The notes below the pieces were generated by a model. That model was given only the letters and a program-made list of their open reading frames with translations, ran no database searches and was not told where the DNA came from. From positions 1 to 32,627 of the IMG/VR virus record IMGVR_UViG_3300030222_000033: DNA of 32,627 nucleotides; one strand, 5' to 3'. Numbering within the stretch: position 1 is the first letter of the stretch; every line of letters starts with the position of its first letter. A program made the translations under genes and the position numbers. Source of the stretch: a virus. Shown one piece after another: positions 7,921 through 16,469 of the stretch.

Positions 7921-8754
7921 TCAGCTAAAGCCACCTTCACAAAACCAATCGGAGGTCGCTAGCGCTCGATACATTGCCGTCTGCCAAGAATTCGGATGGG
8001 CATCTTGGCAGCTTTCAAAGCGGAGTTGCAGCTCATCTCGAACATCCTGAGCTGTTCCGCGCTCAGATATGAGCCGCAAGCCATATTGGATATTCACCAG
8101 CTCGACTGCCGAATGAGATGCATATAGGGCACCTAGACCAAAAACAGTGAAATGATGCCGAACTCGTTCCTGTTTTGCTGCCGACCAATCGCTTAGGGGT
8201 TTGACAACATATCTGAGCGCAGCGGGACTTACTTCCAACACTTCGGCGTACAGCCAAGCACCATCGTCCACGTTGTCGAAATATGGATGTAGCGTTTGCT
8301 CGGCCTCTTTTGTTGGCTGCGCGTTAAGTTTTGCCTTGTTGCAATCGGCGCAACACGGCAAGAGGTTCGCTGGCGAGAGAGCTAGTGCAGGATGCAGAGA
8401 TTGCGCAAGGTAGTGATCGAGAGTTCCGACCGTTCGTTGACCACACATTGGGCAGATGTCATTTGCGGGGAGTTTCTTGATAGCATCGTATATCGGACGC
8501 GTCTTTTTGCTCTTAACAAATGTATTTTTATAGACTCGTTTCATTTCTTCAGCCGTGACGCCATTGGCCACTTCTGCTTGAGCGATCTGGAATAGTGCGC
8601 CGATTGCAGCGCGTCCTAGGTAGGCCGCCTCTGCTGACTCAAAGTGGTCTGCAGCTCCTTTGAGGCGCGCTTTTAAGTCTGGATTTTGGATGCTTTCGGC
8701 GCAGAGTTCCAGAACGCCACGCGAAACCTCGGTAGGTCGATCAAGCTTACGCAT
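7921..8754 (-). CDS. ptuB: Septu-like HNH endonuclease (PtuB-like)
   Basis: A 277-residue protein with a zinc-bound HNH nuclease core: CPMC (C101, C104), the DH pair at 113-114, N130 and CADCNKAK (C135, C138, N139). In Septu systems the HNH protein is the nuclease that acts with the ATPase PtuA against phage. Here it follows the ATPase gene by only 6 nt on the same strand, so the two are co-transcribed. Length is close to that of PtuB proteins. The N-terminal 95 residues are helical and the C-terminal half shows no second catalytic motif. Retron-type systems such as Ec78 use similar ATPase/HNH pairs, but no reverse transcriptase is seen nearby. The symbol is given by architecture, not by database match. 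Confidence 0.8.
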   Translation of the reverse strand: MRKLDRPTEVSRGVLELCAESIQNPDLKARLKGAADHFESAEAAYLGRAAIGALFQIAQAEVANGVTAEEMKRVYKNTFVKSKKTRPIYDAIKKLPANDICPMCGQRTVGTLDHYLAQSLHPALALSPANLLPCCADCNKAKLNAQPTKEAEQTLHPYFDNVDDGAWLYAEVLEVSPAALRYVVKPLSDWSAAKQERVRHHFTVFGLGALYASHSAVELVNIQYGLRLISERGTAQDVRDELQLRFESCQDAHPNSWQTAMYRALATSDWFCEGGFS

Positions 8755-8760
8755 TCTAGC

Positions 8761-10320
8761 TCAAGCCTCACCATCACGCTTCGATACTAACGCCCGAACC
8801 ACCGCTCGAGCTTCCGCACCAAGTTGCCCACCAAAATGCTCAAGCGCCTGGTCGTAACTCAACCTGCGCACCATCACCGCATCATCAAGCATACGGTGAA
8901 ACCCGGATTTGGTGATCTCAAAACCGAAAACCTCCCGCGTTAGGACGCCCACATTTTCCCCAAAAGTCTCGACCACCGGTCTCTCGACGACGGATACAGC
9001 GCCTGAGCGACGTAGTTTCCATGCGCAGGACCTTGGGACCTCCTGCAAGACCACTGGCGAGTGCGTAGCGACAATGGCCACTCCGTTGCGCTTAACGAGT
9101 AGGTCGGAGAGTGCTCTGATGAAGGCCGATAAAAGCGGTGGATGAAGATGCCCCTCAGGTTCGTCCAAGAGGACCAGCGTGCGTTCATCAACGAGTTCCA
9201 CCAATTTTGTTATCGTCAGTAGGACAATCGCATGACCAGAACTAAGCCTCCTATAGAGACCGAAAGCAGCATCGCTCCACGCATCATCATCCATTTCCAA
9301 TAACGCGGAAACATTGGCCTCAGCGAATAGGTCATCTGCCTCGAGGGTCTGGACAGCCAAGAGCCAGCGCTCTGATCTTAAACCCTGTCGGCAAAGCGAA
9401 AAGCTCTCCGTGAAATCTCTCGCTAGATCCTGCGGGGTTTTTCTCGAAACAAAGTCCCCGTCCTCTGCGTCTGTTTGCCATTGAAGTAACCCAACCTGCT
9501 CGCAGCGCATTGGATCTTCGGGAGAGGATCGCAGAGGCACATCATCGAATGCACTGAAGGAGGTAACCACGAGCCCCGAGAAAGACCACTCGTCTCCGGC
9601 AGCATCTTCAATGATTTGACCCACCGCATCGTCAGCAATTTCGGGCGTTCGTCCAAGAAGCGCTAAGGCAATTCCCCGCATACAACGGGTCTTGCCCACG
9701 CCGTTCCGACCGATGAGCACATGGACATTCGTCGGTGGCCTAGACTCTGGGAATACCTCAAACCTTATTGACGGCGGTTCTATCCCCTCGCTCTGCACCG
9801 GGAACGCGTAGCTAAACTTGTACTCCGTTAGTGTTGCATCGCCGTGTGACAGTCGGTGCAGCCGTCCCTTAACGCTTTTCGGGCTCACACTTCGAAGAAG
9901 TGACGTCGTCATCACGTTTTCAAAGCGCGCGGCAGCAAATATCTCCAGATCAAAGGCGCAGTCCCGGAGACCTAGAAGTACACGTTGCCGCTGGTTCTTG
10001 GAGAGGCCGTTGAGGGTCTCGTAGTAGTCCTCATCCTGACCAAGAGAGAAGAACCTATCATCCAGCTCATCAAACGCTTGTTCCATATCAGGGGAACGAA
10101 CGTCAGGCGCAGGTTCAACGCCCTGACCAGAGGCGCGAAGGCCAAATTGGCCAATTTTAACAGAGCCTACCCGGTGCCTTTTACTCTCTTCATCAAAAAC
10201 CCATAGAGTGAACATTGTCTGGAATCTGAACCAGTCATCCCAATTGTCCACGAGTAAGAAAGCTTGATCCTTTGCATCTGCAGGAACTTCGCCCCAACTC
10301 TTAATTACTGTGAAGAACAT
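8761..10320 (-). CDS. ptuA: Septu-like ABC/AAA-type ATPase (PtuA-like)
   Basis: A 519-residue ATPase of the ABC/SMC-like AAA group found in phage defence. It has the Walker A GRNGVGKT (204-211), an ABC-type signature LSSGH (359-363), Walker B TLVLLDEPEGHLHP (381-394) and the switch histidine in ATHSP (418-422). A long insertion between Walker A and the signature, and a 200-residue N-terminal region, match the PtuA layout. In Septu it forms a complex with PtuB and licenses its nuclease. ATG at 10320 is preferred to an upstream in-frame codon at 10350 because GGAG stands just upstream. The 108-bp gap to the divergent integrase must hold promoters for both genes. Confidence 0.82.
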   Translation of the reverse strand: MFFTVIKSWGEVPADAKDQAFLLVDNWDDWFRFQTMFTLWVFDEESKRHRVGSVKIGQFGLRASGQGVEPAPDVRSPDMEQAFDELDDRFFSLGQDEDYYETLNGLSKNQRQRVLLGLRDCAFDLEIFAAARFENVMTTSLLRSVSPKSVKGRLHRLSHGDATLTEYKFSYAFPVQSEGIEPPSIRFEVFPESRPPTNVHVLIGRNGVGKTRCMRGIALALLGRTPEIADDAVGQIIEDAAGDEWSFSGLVVTSFSAFDDVPLRSSPEDPMRCEQVGLLQWQTDAEDGDFVSRKTPQDLARDFTESFSLCRQGLRSERWLLAVQTLEADDLFAEANVSALLEMDDDAWSDAAFGLYRRLSSGHAIVLLTITKLVELVDERTLVLLDEPEGHLHPPLLSAFIRALSDLLVKRNGVAIVATHSPVVLQEVPRSCAWKLRRSGAVSVVERPVVETFGENVGVLTREVFGFEITKSGFHRMLDDAVMVRRLSYDQALEHFGGQLGAEARAVVRALVSKRDGEA

Positions 10321-10428
10321 ATTTTCTCCGAGTACCGCACAGCACCACACGGACCATTACACCATCGGTCGCAGTACGCCTCAAACCATACCCTGACACG
10401 CGGATCTTTCGATCTTAATTTCGGCGTC

Positions 10429-11682
10429 ATGAAACGACGCCTGACACCCAAGACCATTGATGCGCTGCCGCCTGCCGTCAACAAGCGGTACGAGGTGCAT
10501 GACCAATTGCTGCCCGGGCTGCACCTGCGTGTGTCGGCCACAGGTGGGAAGGTGTTTTACGTCTCCAAGCGCGTCAACGGCCATATGAAGCGGATCAAAA
10601 TCGGTTCGTGGCCCATCCTGACGCTGCACGAGGCGCGCGACAAGGCACGCAGCATTCTCCGCTCAATCGAACTTGGCCGCTATGTCGAGAAGGCACCACA
10701 CGAGGAAGAACAGCGCATGATGACGCTGGGCGAAGTGGTGCCGCAATTCATCGAGCTTTACGCCAAGCAGCGCACCAAGGACTGGAAGGGCAGCGAGCGC
10801 GTGCTGCTTAAATTCTCTTCCCTGTTCTCGCGCCCCATCGACCAGATCAAACGTGCTGATGTTGTGCGCGTGCTCGACACGATCATTGCCGGTGGCGCAC
10901 CGACACGGGCGAACCGGGCGCTGGCTGCGATCAAGAAGCTCATGAACTGGTGCATTGATCGCGGCATTATCGAGACATCGCCCGTGGCTGCTCTCAGAGC
11001 GCCCACGAAGGAGATTGCGCGTGATCGTGTGCTCGGTGATCAGGAATTGATCGCTATATACGATGCTGGCTCGTCCGAAGGCTTCCCATTCGAACCACTT
11101 CTCAAACTGCTCATCCTTACAGGTCAACGCCGTGGTGAGGTCGCAGGGATGCGCTGGCCCGAGCTTGATCTCGACAAGGGCATTTGGACACTTCCTGCCA
11201 AGCGCGCCAAGAATGCCACTTCGCACATCGTACCGTTGGCGCCCTTGGTGATCTCGATCTTGAAATCCGTTCCAAGGGTTCAGGGAAGCGATCTGGTGTT
11301 CACGACAACAGGCACATCACCCATTTCAGGCTTTGGGCGACTGAAAGAACGCCTTGATATTGCCGTTGGCCTCGACGCCGAAGATTGGCGCTTTCACGAC
11401 CTGCGCCGGACGATGGCAACAAACATGGCGATGATGCGCGTCCAGCCGCATATCATAGAGGCCGTCCTCAACCACAAGACAGGTATCGTCTCCGGCGTTG
11501 CAGCTACCTACAATCGCCATGCATATCTGGATGAAAAGCGTGAGGCGCTGGAGCTATGGGCGAGGAAGATCGAGGAACTCGTCTATCCGGCTGACAAGAC
11601 CAATGGCAGAGATAACGACCAAGATGTTCGTCTCGCCGGTCGAGGCGTTTCAGATTGTGGGGCAGGAGAGCTTCGGCCCTGA
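10429..11682 (+). CDS. P4-type tyrosine recombinase / integrase (second)
   Basis: A 417-residue integrase. The N-terminal DUF4102 arm-binding domain (LTPKTIDALPP, then GLHLRVSATGGKVFYVSKR) is followed by a core-binding domain and a catalytic domain with TGQRRGEV (first Arg), a KRAKN segment, HDLRRT (HxxR), LNHKTG and the ATYNRH tyrosine. All catalytic residues are present, so it looks active. ATG at 10429 starts at the family N-terminus; an upstream extension to 10264 would overlap the divergent ATPase gene. Its 3' end overlaps the next reading frame by 80 nt. No obvious att repeat adjoins it, unlike the first integrase. Confidence 0.92.
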   Translation: MKRRLTPKTIDALPPAVNKRYEVHDQLLPGLHLRVSATGGKVFYVSKRVNGHMKRIKIGSWPILTLHEARDKARSILRSIELGRYVEKAPHEEEQRMMTLGEVVPQFIELYAKQRTKDWKGSERVLLKFSSLFSRPIDQIKRADVVRVLDTIIAGGAPTRANRALAAIKKLMNWCIDRGIIETSPVAALRAPTKEIARDRVLGDQELIAIYDAGSSEGFPFEPLLKLLILTGQRRGEVAGMRWPELDLDKGIWTLPAKRAKNATSHIVPLAPLVISILKSVPRVQGSDLVFTTTGTSPISGFGRLKERLDIAVGLDAEDWRFHDLRRTMATNMAMMRVQPHIIEAVLNHKTGIVSGVAATYNRHAYLDEKREALELWARKIEELVYPADKTNGRDNDQDVRLAGRGVSDCGAGELRP

Positions 11683-12193
11683 TTGGGACGCCGATTGCGT
11701 TCGCAACAACGACTCTGAGCTTCGGCGCGTCGCGCTCATCAACCTTCGCCTAGCGCTTCAGAGCGGCACGGTTCAGGCGCTTTGGTATGGGGATAAACGC
11801 GAGCATCCGCTCACACCGATCGAAGCTGCTGGCGAGTTCTTCAAGATCGACCTCGAACGGGATTGCATCAACCTCTCGGTTTTCGCCGGAGAGCCAATCC
11901 GCGCTGGTATCAACGCCGACGACCTGAAAGCTTTCATCCGAAACGCGATCGAAACATCGCCCGCGACGACCGTTGGTGCGGAAACTGCGTGCCGCAGATG
12001 GATTGTGGCACGGATCAGGAACGGAGAACGAGTACGTCCCACCGCCTTCCTTTGGGACGAAGCTCGGCGCGAGTTTCCACGTTTGTCCGAACGGGCTTTC
12101 AAGAGGGCAAGACGCGCAGCGATGCGAGAAACTGGAACTGATCTGGATAAAGGTGGGCGCCCTCGAAAGACCCCACCAACCACCGAAACCTAA
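11603..12193 (+). CDS. Hypothetical protein following the integrase
   Basis: A 196-residue protein starting inside the 3' end of the integrase gene in another frame, which is typical of coupled accessory genes of P4-like islands. The first 120 residues are acidic with no motif I know. The C-terminal part (RRWIVARIRNGERVRPTAFL, then FPRLSERAFKRARR) looks like a DNA-binding helix-turn-helix tail, ending in a basic, proline-rich stretch. Similar-looking proteins sit beside integrases in alphaproteobacterial islands, but no function can be assigned. The start at 11603 is chosen among several; ATG at 11624 is an alternative. Confidence 0.65.
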   Translation: MAEITTKMFVSPVEAFQIVGQESFGPDWDADCVRNNDSELRRVALINLRLALQSGTVQALWYGDKREHPLTPIEAAGEFFKIDLERDCINLSVFAGEPIRAGINADDLKAFIRNAIETSPATTVGAETACRRWIVARIRNGERVRPTAFLWDEARREFPRLSERAFKRARRAAMRETGTDLDKGGRPRKTPPTTET

Positions 12194-12292
12194 TCACCGC
12201 GCGCATAGGTTTTTGGTCGCTGTTTCGGACCGACCTGAACCGCCACACTCCTCCTCGTCACCGGCGCAACACGCCAAACCGAGGAGATCACC

Positions 12293-12523
12293 ATGCCCCC
12301 CGACATCAACACCGAACGCATTCTGCTTAACCGCACCGATCTGAAACGCCTAGGCATCCTAGTCAGCAACTCGTCGCTCCTCAGGTGGGAGCACGCAGGC
12401 CGCTTTCCGCGCCGTATCCGCATGGCCGGAACCAGCGTCGCCTGGCTCAAGTCCGAGGTCGACGCGTGGCTGAGTGACCGCGCCACCGAGCGCGCCAATC
12501 ACCACTACGCCGATCCCTATTAG
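12293..12523 (+). CDS. AlpA-family phage regulatory / excisionase-like protein
   Basis: A 76-residue DNA-binding protein. The pattern LLNRTDLKRLGILVSNSSLL, a RWEHAGRFPRRIRM segment, then VAWLKSEVDAWLSDR is that of the AlpA/MerR-like winged helix-turn-helix of island regulators, which activate int or act as excisionases. Here a GAGGAG lies 7 nt upstream of ATG. Its place between the integrase and the replication protein is standard for P4-like islands. It may bind near one of the att sites or the int promoter; no target is proven. Confidence 0.85.
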   Translation: MPPDINTERILLNRTDLKRLGILVSNSSLLRWEHAGRFPRRIRMAGTSVAWLKSEVDAWLSDRATERANHHYADPY

Positions 12524-12575
12524 TCGAGGGGCGCCTTAGCCCCTTCCTTCTCCGACAATTCGATTGGAACACAAT

Positions 12576-14381
12576 ATGCGAATGACCTTTCGCGTGACCG
12601 ATGACATGCGTTCGCATGACACGATGGCCGCCGCCCGCGCCTATCTGAAGGCTGGCCTCAAACTCATCCTCACACACGGCATTGATGATGCCGGTCGGTG
12701 CACATGCGGCAAGAGGGACTGCTCACACGCGGGCAAGCATCCGATTGCCGAGTTCTTCCCGAATGGGGCGAAAAGCGCCACCACGGACATAGCAGTGATC
12801 CGCAAAGCGCTGCGCAAGCATCCCAGGGCCAACATCGCCGCAACCCTTGAGGGTCACACGGTGGTCGATGTGGATGGCCCAAGGGGAAAGCGAGCCGTCA
12901 ATGTCCTCAAGCTGCCGAAGACCGTGAAGGTGAAAACCAAGCGCGGCTATCATCATCACTTCATCGGCACGCACGAGGGTGGAGCGTTCAAGGCCGAGGA
13001 GGTGGATGTCCTTACCGGCAGCAACCGCTATGCCATGCTCCCGCCAAGCGTGCATGAGAGCGGGTTTCGGTATCGGTGGCTTCGATCGCGGACAGACGCG
13101 GCGGCGCCAGTACCCGACACGCTTCAGAGATTGCGCGCAGACGCGGGGACCACCGTCACGGCCAAGCGTGGCCGACCGACGCACGCCATCAAGCGGGGCC
13201 AACGTAATGACGTCCTTTTCCGAACGGCATGTGCCATCCGGCGCAGGATCGATGATGAGCGTACAATTCTCGAGATGATTAAGATCGCCAACGCGCAAGC
13301 GTGTCAGGAGCCATTGCCCGAGCATGAACTGCGCAACCTAATCGGCAGCAGCTCCCGATATGGCGAAACCCGCGAAGAGCTGTTTGGGCCGCCCATCCAG
13401 CGGGATCCTCTGCCGATGGAATGGCTCTGGTATCCCTACTTTCCGCGCTATGGCATGACGCTGATCGCCGGTGATCCGGGCATCGGCAAGTCGCTGCTGA
13501 CGTCCCTTCTCTTGGCAACGGTTACGAGCGGCTTGAACTGGCCACTGTCCGATGAGAAGCCAACCGGCAATCGGGTCTTGGTCCTTGCGGCAGAAGACAA
13601 TTGGCAGCGCGTCGTCCTCAATCGCCTGATCAAGGCCGGCGTGAACCTCGATAACCTGCATCAAATGTACAAGTTCCGGGCACTTACGAACGAGCGGTTA
13701 GAGCTGCTGGCCGAGCATATCGAGGAGTGGCGGCCCGACCTTGTCGTGGTCGATACGCTGTCGGCCTACATGGGCGGAGGGCGCGACATGCACCGTCAGA
13801 ACGAGGTCGGCGAGTTCATGGCGCTTTTGACCGAAATGGCTGAGACCACAGGCTCGGCGATTGTCGGGCTTGCCCACCTCAACAAGACCAGCACCGAAAA
13901 CCCGCTCTATCGCATCGTCGGCTCGATCGGCTTTGCGGCGAGCATCAGATCCGCGCTGTTCTTCGGTCCCGACCCAGACGATCAGAGTCGCGTCGCCCTT
14001 GCCCATGGCAAGTCGAACCAGAGCGAAAAGGGGCGCACGATCATCTTCGAAAAGGTCGGCGGTGGGCGGGAGGACGTCCCGCTCCTGAAGCCCGTTGGTT
14101 TCAGCGACGCCGATCACTTCGACGTCTGCCGTGTCCAGAAAAACGCGGTCGGCAGGCCCAGCAGCGAGGCGCAGGCCGCAGAGGCGTTCATACTCGAGTT
14201 CCTGTCCGAGGAGCCAACCTCGTGGAAAGCGCTTGAACTCGCCGCTACGGCGCGGTCAATCGCCTCACCGGCGACACTCAACATCGTCCGGGCCGAGCTC
14301 GCCAAGGTCCGGCGCATTGAGCAGGTCGGTAAGGGCAAGAATGCCCAATGGGTGCTGGGGGAGGCAGATGCCGAGGACTGA
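12576..14381 (+). CDS. Bifunctional prim-pol primase / RepA-like ATPase replication protein
   Basis: A 601-residue protein with two parts. Residues about 15-180 form an archaeo-eukaryotic type prim-pol domain (catalytic VVDVDG near 97, TKRGYHHHF near 122, and LPPSVHESGFRYRW near 156). A cysteine/histidine cluster (CTCGKRDCSH) near 43 is usual in this family. From 285 a RecA-fold ATPase of the RSF1010 RepA type follows, with Walker A GDPGIGKS (299-306) and Walker B LVVVDTLSAY (D393). A C-terminal winged-helix-like region may bind DNA. Such proteins prime and unwind DNA for autonomous replication of plasmids and islands. ATG at 12576 is chosen; a TTG lies four codons upstream and binding-site support is weak for both. 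Confidence 0.9.
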   Translation: MRMTFRVTDDMRSHDTMAAARAYLKAGLKLILTHGIDDAGRCTCGKRDCSHAGKHPIAEFFPNGAKSATTDIAVIRKALRKHPRANIAATLEGHTVVDVDGPRGKRAVNVLKLPKTVKVKTKRGYHHHFIGTHEGGAFKAEEVDVLTGSNRYAMLPPSVHESGFRYRWLRSRTDAAAPVPDTLQRLRADAGTTVTAKRGRPTHAIKRGQRNDVLFRTACAIRRRIDDERTILEMIKIANAQACQEPLPEHELRNLIGSSSRYGETREELFGPPIQRDPLPMEWLWYPYFPRYGMTLIAGDPGIGKSLLTSLLLATVTSGLNWPLSDEKPTGNRVLVLAAEDNWQRVVLNRLIKAGVNLDNLHQMYKFRALTNERLELLAEHIEEWRPDLVVVDTLSAYMGGGRDMHRQNEVGEFMALLTEMAETTGSAIVGLAHLNKTSTENPLYRIVGSIGFAASIRSALFFGPDPDDQSRVALAHGKSNQSEKGRTIIFEKVGGGREDVPLLKPVGFSDADHFDVCRVQKNAVGRPSSEAQAAEAFILEFLSEEPTSWKALELAATARSIASPATLNIVRAELAKVRRIEQVGKGKNAQWVLGEADAED

Positions 14382-14419
14382 TCGATATATGAATTCATGT
14401 ACGCGAATTGATATATCGA
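14382..14419. repeat. 38-bp inverted repeat just after the primase gene
   Basis: TCGATATATGAATTC at 14382-14396 faces GAATTGATATATCGA at 14405-14419 across 8 bases, 15-bp arms with one mismatch. It starts at the base after the primase stop codon. There is no T run, and the arms are very A+T rich inside a G+C-rich island, so an origin-associated site or operator fits better than a terminator. Confidence 0.7.
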
Positions 14420-14545
14420 ATTCACCAGAAGCCGGATCGCCCAGCAGCGGCTACAGGTCCAAAACCTTGGCAGTCTCCATCCTTGCTTGTCCGAGCATGG
14501 AGAGGTCGCGCACAAAAAACGACCTCCCCCATCCCCTTGTGGCCG

Positions 14546-15085
14546 CTATGTAAAATCGAAGAAGTCCGCATACATGAGACCGTTGGCCGTTCGAGAGGTT
14601 GCATCAACGATGACCACCTCAACATCAGCTGATCGAAGCGCATTTGTAATCTTGTCTTGGCCGCCAGCTGGTGGATTTCCGTGCCGATCTGGAGACAGAA
14701 CAACAACACGTATCCGCTCGGGCTCAAATCGCTTCGCAAAGGCTTTCACAACTTCAACACCTTGAGGCAACTTTGCGCTCGCCGTGATTTGGAGTGCGCC
14801 TGCGAAATTCCACCTACGCGCGGTTTGCACCTTGAAGCCCATCTCAGCCGCGCATTTGTCGAGAAATTCGTCCGTTGTTTCGCCTGCTTCGTGTGGCGAG
14901 GACAATCGCAAATAGAGCCAGCGTTCGTTGCTGAGGGGATACGCATTCTTCACATTTCTTGCCGTTGGGACTCTGCCGCTGTTGCCCAACCGCCAATCAA
15001 GGAACATGCTCCGCAGCTGTGTGCTCTTCCCGGTATTCTGCTCACCCAATATGAATAGCGCTCGTTCGAAATGCCCCCCGTTCAT
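14546..15085 (-). CDS. Small P-loop NTPase-like protein of unknown function
   Basis: A 179-residue protein with a near-N-terminal Walker A, FILGEQNTGKST (residues 11-22), and two later hydrophobic strands, RIRVVVLSPDR and VEVVIVDATS, either of which could carry Walker B. It is convergent with the primase gene. ATG at 15085 follows a strong GGGAGG; a GTG at 15106 is a weaker alternative. No partner domain or catalytic motif beyond the P-loop is seen. It could be a stand-alone ATPase in island maintenance or defence; that is a guess. Confidence 0.72.
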   Translation of the reverse strand: MNGGHFERALFILGEQNTGKSTQLRSMFLDWRLGNSGRVPTARNVKNAYPLSNERWLYLRLSSPHEAGETTDEFLDKCAAEMGFKVQTARRWNFAGALQITASAKLPQGVEVVKAFAKRFEPERIRVVVLSPDRHGNPPAGGQDKITNALRSADVEVVIVDATSRTANGLMYADFFDFT

Positions 15086-15468
15086 ATCCACCCTCCCAAT
15101 CGACACGCTGATGATTGATCAGACTGTCGGGGCGAGTTTGGTCCGTCAAACACCAATCCAATCAACAGGTCCGATCTCCCCCTCTCCTGTGGCTGCTCCC
15201 GCTGGGTGACAGGTGGGTCGCAAAGCGGGTGTTTAGGCATGCGCTGGGCGTCGAAAGAGGCCCACCAGCGCCCATGGACGCGAGCTGACAGCGCCGGCAG
15301 CGTAACGACGCTCACAATCGACCCAGGAAGCGTGTTGAAGCGTTCGCCCTTAGGTGCCTCGGAAATCGATGCGAAGGGCGCTGCTGGCCCTCCTATGCGC
15401 CGAGACGGACCAACACAACGCGGCCGCACGCGCCTGAGCCTGTCTCCCGGCTGGATTGATTACAGGCG
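15086..15468. other. Region without a convincing gene
   Basis: About 380 bp between two minus-strand genes. Open frames exist on both strands (for example 15082-15429 minus) but show no recognisable motif, poor start context and overlap with the P-loop gene's binding site, so I do not call them. It may hold the promoter of the P-loop gene. Confidence 0.5.
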
Positions 15469-15759
15469 CTATTCCCACTCGCCAGCATTGTACCGACGCC
15501 ATAGCTCGCGCCGGACCCGACGCCAGATACCTTGCTTGAGTGTATCGCTGTAACGCCACGCACGGTCCTCTTCGATGAAGGCAATCTCTTCCGCACCCTC
15601 GCCGTGCTCGGCGATCAGAACATCGACCATGCGATCGATGTCGGCTTTGGGGATGAACAAGGGCTTGAGGCGAAAGCGCCAAAACTCCCACAGGCCCACC
15701 AAGCCGAACAGAACAGCGACGATGATGAGGGGCAGGTAGTCGGCCAAGCCTTCAGGCAT
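15469..15759 (-). CDS. Small single-pass membrane protein, hypothetical
   Basis: A 96-residue protein. After MPEGLADYL comes one transmembrane helix (PLIIVAVLFGLVGLWEFWRF, about 10-29) and then a charged cytoplasmic-looking tail rich in Arg, Glu and Trp (RAWRYSDTL, GIWRRVRRELWRRY). ATG at 15759 has AGGA 7-10 nt upstream; a longer start at 15798 is less likely. No family is recognised. It lies divergent from an XRE-type regulator, and the 94-bp gap between them must carry both promoters. Confidence 0.65.
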   Translation of the reverse strand: MPEGLADYLPLIIVAVLFGLVGLWEFWRFRLKPLFIPKADIDRMVDVLIAEHGEGAEEIAFIEEDRAWRYSDTLKQGIWRRVRRELWRRYNAGEWE

Positions 15760-15853
15760 GTGGGATCCTGTCGATCGATCCCAAGCACGATATCCCAAAA
15801 TGGGCTTATTCTAAAACAGGATTATCCCTTGCGCTCTCCACCGAGGTGAGCGC

Positions 15854-16111
15854 TTGGCCCAATCGATCCACACCGATGACTATCGCGCCCTTACGGCGAT
15901 CCTGACGGAAGCACGGCGCAAGGCAGGGCTGACGCAGCAGTTGGTCGCTGACCGGCTCGGGAAGCCGCAATCCTATGTGGCCAAAATCGAGGGCAATGAG
16001 CGCCGCATCGATGTGGTGGAGTTCGTAGCATTCGCCCGAGCAATGGGCATAGATCCTGCCAATCTTTTCGGCGAAGTGATCGCGGCCATCGACGGTGACA
16101 ACAAACCCTAG
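15854..16111 (+). CDS. XRE-family helix-turn-helix transcriptional regulator
   Basis: An 85-residue single-domain repressor-like protein. The helix-turn-helix is RRKAGLTQQLVADRLGKPQS followed by YVAKIEGNERRID, a Cro/CI-type fold, and the rest (FVAFARAMGIDPANLFGEV) is the usual fourth and fifth helices. A TTG start is called because GAGGTGAG ends 3 nt before it and no later start keeps the first helix. It probably regulates its divergent membrane-protein neighbour and the next small gene; targets are inferred. Confidence 0.85.
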   Translation: MAQSIHTDDYRALTAILTEARRKAGLTQQLVADRLGKPQSYVAKIEGNERRIDVVEFVAFARAMGIDPANLFGEVIAAIDGDNKP

Positions 16112-16160
16112 CAGGCGCGGGCTTTTCCCTGACAAGGCTTCCGAGGTCGTCTTATTGGAA

Positions 16161-16190
16161 TGATCGTCCAACCAACCAAGGAGACGATCA
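16161..16190. promoter_or_regulatory. Inverted repeat overlapping a ribosome binding site
   Basis: TGATCGTC at 16161-16168 and GACGATCA at 16183-16190 are exact inverse copies separated by 14 bases. The AAGGAG of the next gene lies in the loop and at the edge of the right arm, 8 nt before its ATG. Either a regulator such as the adjacent XRE protein binds here, or the RNA hairpin limits translation. Confidence 0.45.
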
Positions 16191-16191
16191 C

Positions 16192-16401
16192 ATGGCTACC
16201 ACCGAAATCATCACCCTCAAGCAGCTCTGCGCCGAACTGAAGCTCGACCCGCGCGAATGCCGCGAGCGCCTGCGTGCTGCTGTGCGCGATGCGAAGAAAT
16301 TTCCCGAACTCGCCAAGACCCACAAATCACGTACGCCTTGGCAGTGGGTGAAGGGCTCGGCAGGCGAGAAAGAGGCGGGGACCGCCGTCACAAAAGGCTG
16401 A
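16192..16401 (+). CDS. Small hypothetical protein
   Basis: A 69-residue, charged protein preceded by an ideal AAGGAG. The N-terminal half (ITLKQLCAELKLDPRECRER) looks like a short helix-turn-helix similar to those of small island and plasmid proteins, and the tail is Lys/Gly rich. Nothing more specific can be said. It ends before a bidirectional terminator-like hairpin that separates it from the convergent methyltransferase gene. Confidence 0.7.
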   Translation: MATTEIITLKQLCAELKLDPRECRERLRAAVRDAKKFPELAKTHKSRTPWQWVKGSAGEKEAGTAVTKG

Positions 16402-16429
16402 GAGTCGACCCTATTGTCATCTACTTGCG

Positions 16430-16461
16430 AAAGCGCGCTCAAATATGCGTGGGCGCGCTTT
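16430..16461. terminator. Bidirectional rho-independent terminator
   Basis: AAAGCGCGC at 16430-16438 pairs with GCGCGCTTT at 16453-16461 over a 14-base loop, and a T follows at 16462 on the plus strand; the minus strand likewise ends in Ts. It sits between the convergent small gene and the methyltransferase gene, so it can end both transcripts. Confidence 0.65.
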
Positions 16462-16469
16462 TCCACTGA

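Noticed and set aside
10394-10404. GACACGCGGAT, an 11-base match to the tRNA-Phe att repeat, 25 bp upstream of the second integrase
   Set aside because: The match does not extend on either side and the tRNA direction relative to the integrase is opposite to the usual layout. Most likely chance.
7921-10428. A retron using the ATPase/HNH pair as effectors
   Set aside because: No reverse transcriptase gene and no structured msr-msd-like region could be seen near the pair.
15082-15429. Minus-strand open frame between the P-loop and membrane-protein genes
   Set aside because: No recognisable domain, poor start, and it overlaps the binding site and start of the P-loop gene.
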